Shown here: positions 63,148-64,000 of the stretch, one piece after another
Layout: every line of letters begins with the position of its first letter
Position numbering within the stretch: position 1 is the first letter of the stretch
Assembly: GCA_963773465.1 (NCBI GenBank)
Contig: CAVZBF010000001.1
Span: 496,001-560,000, forward strand
Direction: 5' to 3'
Source of the DNA: VBAS01 sp963773465
Lineage (GTDB): Bacteria > Bacteroidota > Bacteroidia > Chitinophagales > Chitinophagaceae
DNA: 64,000 nucleotides
Translations under genes and position numbers: made by a program
Notes under the pieces: generated by a model
Database searches by the model: none
What the model saw: only the letters and a program-made list of their open reading frames with translations
What the model was told of the DNA's origin: nothing

Positions 63148-64000
63148 ATGTTTAAGAACGTTTATAAAATCGTTTTGCGCAACATGTGGCGCTACAAGGG
63201 TTACACATTACTCAACATTTTTGGGTTGGGTGTCGGCCTGGCTGCCATCGTTTGGGGTTTTCAAACCTATCGCTTTAGTTTCAGCTTCGATAATTTTCAT
63301 AAAGACCGGGATAACGTTTACCGTGCACTTACTTTTCAATCAGGTGCAAATGGTGTGAAAGGAATTTTTCCAATGGCTGCTGTAAAGCAGGCCCAGGCTG
63401 AGTTTGCCGGGATCGCTGAAACGGTGCGTTATGATAGCCGCGGCTCCAATGTAAAGTATGATAAGAATGAACCCTTTGCCCAGCAAGTGCATTTTACTGA
63501 CCCTGCCTTTTTTGATCTGTTCAATTTTCCTGTTGTTGCAGGTTCTAACAACATAACTGATAAAAATTCTGTACTGATCACTGAATCCACCGCAAAAAAA
63601 TATTTTGGAAAACAAGATGCAATTGGCAAATCATTGATCTTTTATTCCGGTGAGGAGTATGCAATGCCGCTAACCGTAACCGGTGTGCTAAAAGATGTTC
63701 CGCCAAATTCTTCAATGCGTTTTGACTTCATTACCAATTTTGAAAATTATTTAAAAGGCGATGGATCAAAGATCGCCCCGGATGATTGGGCCTGGATGCT
63801 TGATGCAGCATTTTTCAGGATCCCCAATAAGGCAGATGTTCCATTGATCACAAAATCTCTTGCTAAATATATACCTATACAGAATAAAGCAAGATTGGAC
63901 TGGAAAGCTTCTGGCTTTAAACTTATTTCATTGCGTGAAAATGCAATCATTGGCGATATCGATAATAACGGACTTTATGAACGTCCCGAGAATTCTGCAG
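63148..64000 (+). CDS. MacB/FtsX-type ABC permease 11 of 11 (3' partial)
   Basis: Open frame of 284 codons running off the window, starting MFKNVYKIVLRNMWRYKGY. TM1 LLNIFGLGVGLAAIVWGF, then YRFSFSFDNFHKDRDNVYRAL and a MacB_PCD-type domain (LFNFPVVAGSNNI, VLITESTAKKYFGKQDAIGKSL, VTGVLKDVPPNSSMRFDFI) as in the others. Its N-terminus (KIVLRNMWRYKG) departs from the WRNL..NK seen in permeases 1-3, 5, 7, 9 and 10. It lies 283 bp after permease 10 across repeats with no AT palindrome, so it may begin a separate unit, and the array continues beyond the window. Confidence 0.85.
   Translation, partial: MFKNVYKIVLRNMWRYKGYTLLNIFGLGVGLAAIVWGFQTYRFSFSFDNFHKDRDNVYRALTFQSGANGVKGIFPMAAVKQAQAEFAGIAETVRYDSRGSNVKYDKNEPFAQQVHFTDPAFFDLFNFPVVAGSNNITDKNSVLITESTAKKYFGKQDAIGKSLIFYSGEEYAMPLTVTGVLKDVPPNSSMRFDFITNFENYLKGDGSKIAPDDWAWMLDAAFFRIPNKADVPLITKSLAKYIPIQNKARLDWKASGFKLISLRENAIIGDIDNNGLYERPENSA

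Overview
The window is about 40% GC and looks like a Bacteroidota chromosome, most likely Chitinophagaceae. This rests on family composition read by eye: an Oar-type TonB receptor, long eight-helix FtsX/MacB permeases in tandem, NtrBC-type regulators beside them, loose lipoboxes and weak Shine-Dalgarno sites. No database search was possible.

Layout. 1-9 kb: the 3' part of a TonB-dependent receptor, an orphan CHAT-like peptidase, then two copies of a two-gene surface lipoprotein cassette with conserved DNA edges, and tRNA-Gln. 9.3-15.6 kb: a lysozyme-like protein, a heavily frameshifted cyanophycin synthetase (cphA), a frameshifted Tat-signal class V aminotransferase, a PRC-barrel protein and a small membrane protein. 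16.2-21.3 kb: a two-gene unit of a large CHAT-domain protein and a receptor-like membrane protein with coiled-coil interior. 21.9-31.7 kb: an AraC fragment, a CheY-like regulator, tRNA-Met, a DUF998-like membrane protein, a MEDS-domain sensor, two zinc-type oxidoreductases, an antitoxin remnant, a DUF2236-like oxygenase, a membrane-anchored MutS-like ATPase and a SnoaL-like lipoprotein.

31.7-64 kb: a histidine kinase and sigma-54 activator face a divergent export locus made of a MacA/HlyD adaptor, a small secreted protein, one MacB-type ATPase, and eleven consecutive MacB/FtsX permeases (the last cut by the window edge), interrupted only by one DUF4097-like beta-helix protein. The permeases all end in nearly the same peptide. 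Six of their spacers carry an AT-only palindrome whose stem shows compensatory base changes. The kinase/regulator pair probably controls the array; many permeases may share one ATPase.

Several conserved genes (cphA, aminotransferase, adaptor, ATPase, sigma-54 activator, permease 9, one oxidoreductase, the oxygenase) are broken by single-base indels while the codons between remain well conserved, and two in the ATPase lie in homopolymers. Residual sequencing error is at least as likely as true decay.

The best candidates for something new are the one-ATPase/eleven-permease array with structured spacers, the CHAT/receptor pair at 16-21 kb, and the edge-conserved lipoprotein cassettes at 4-9 kb.
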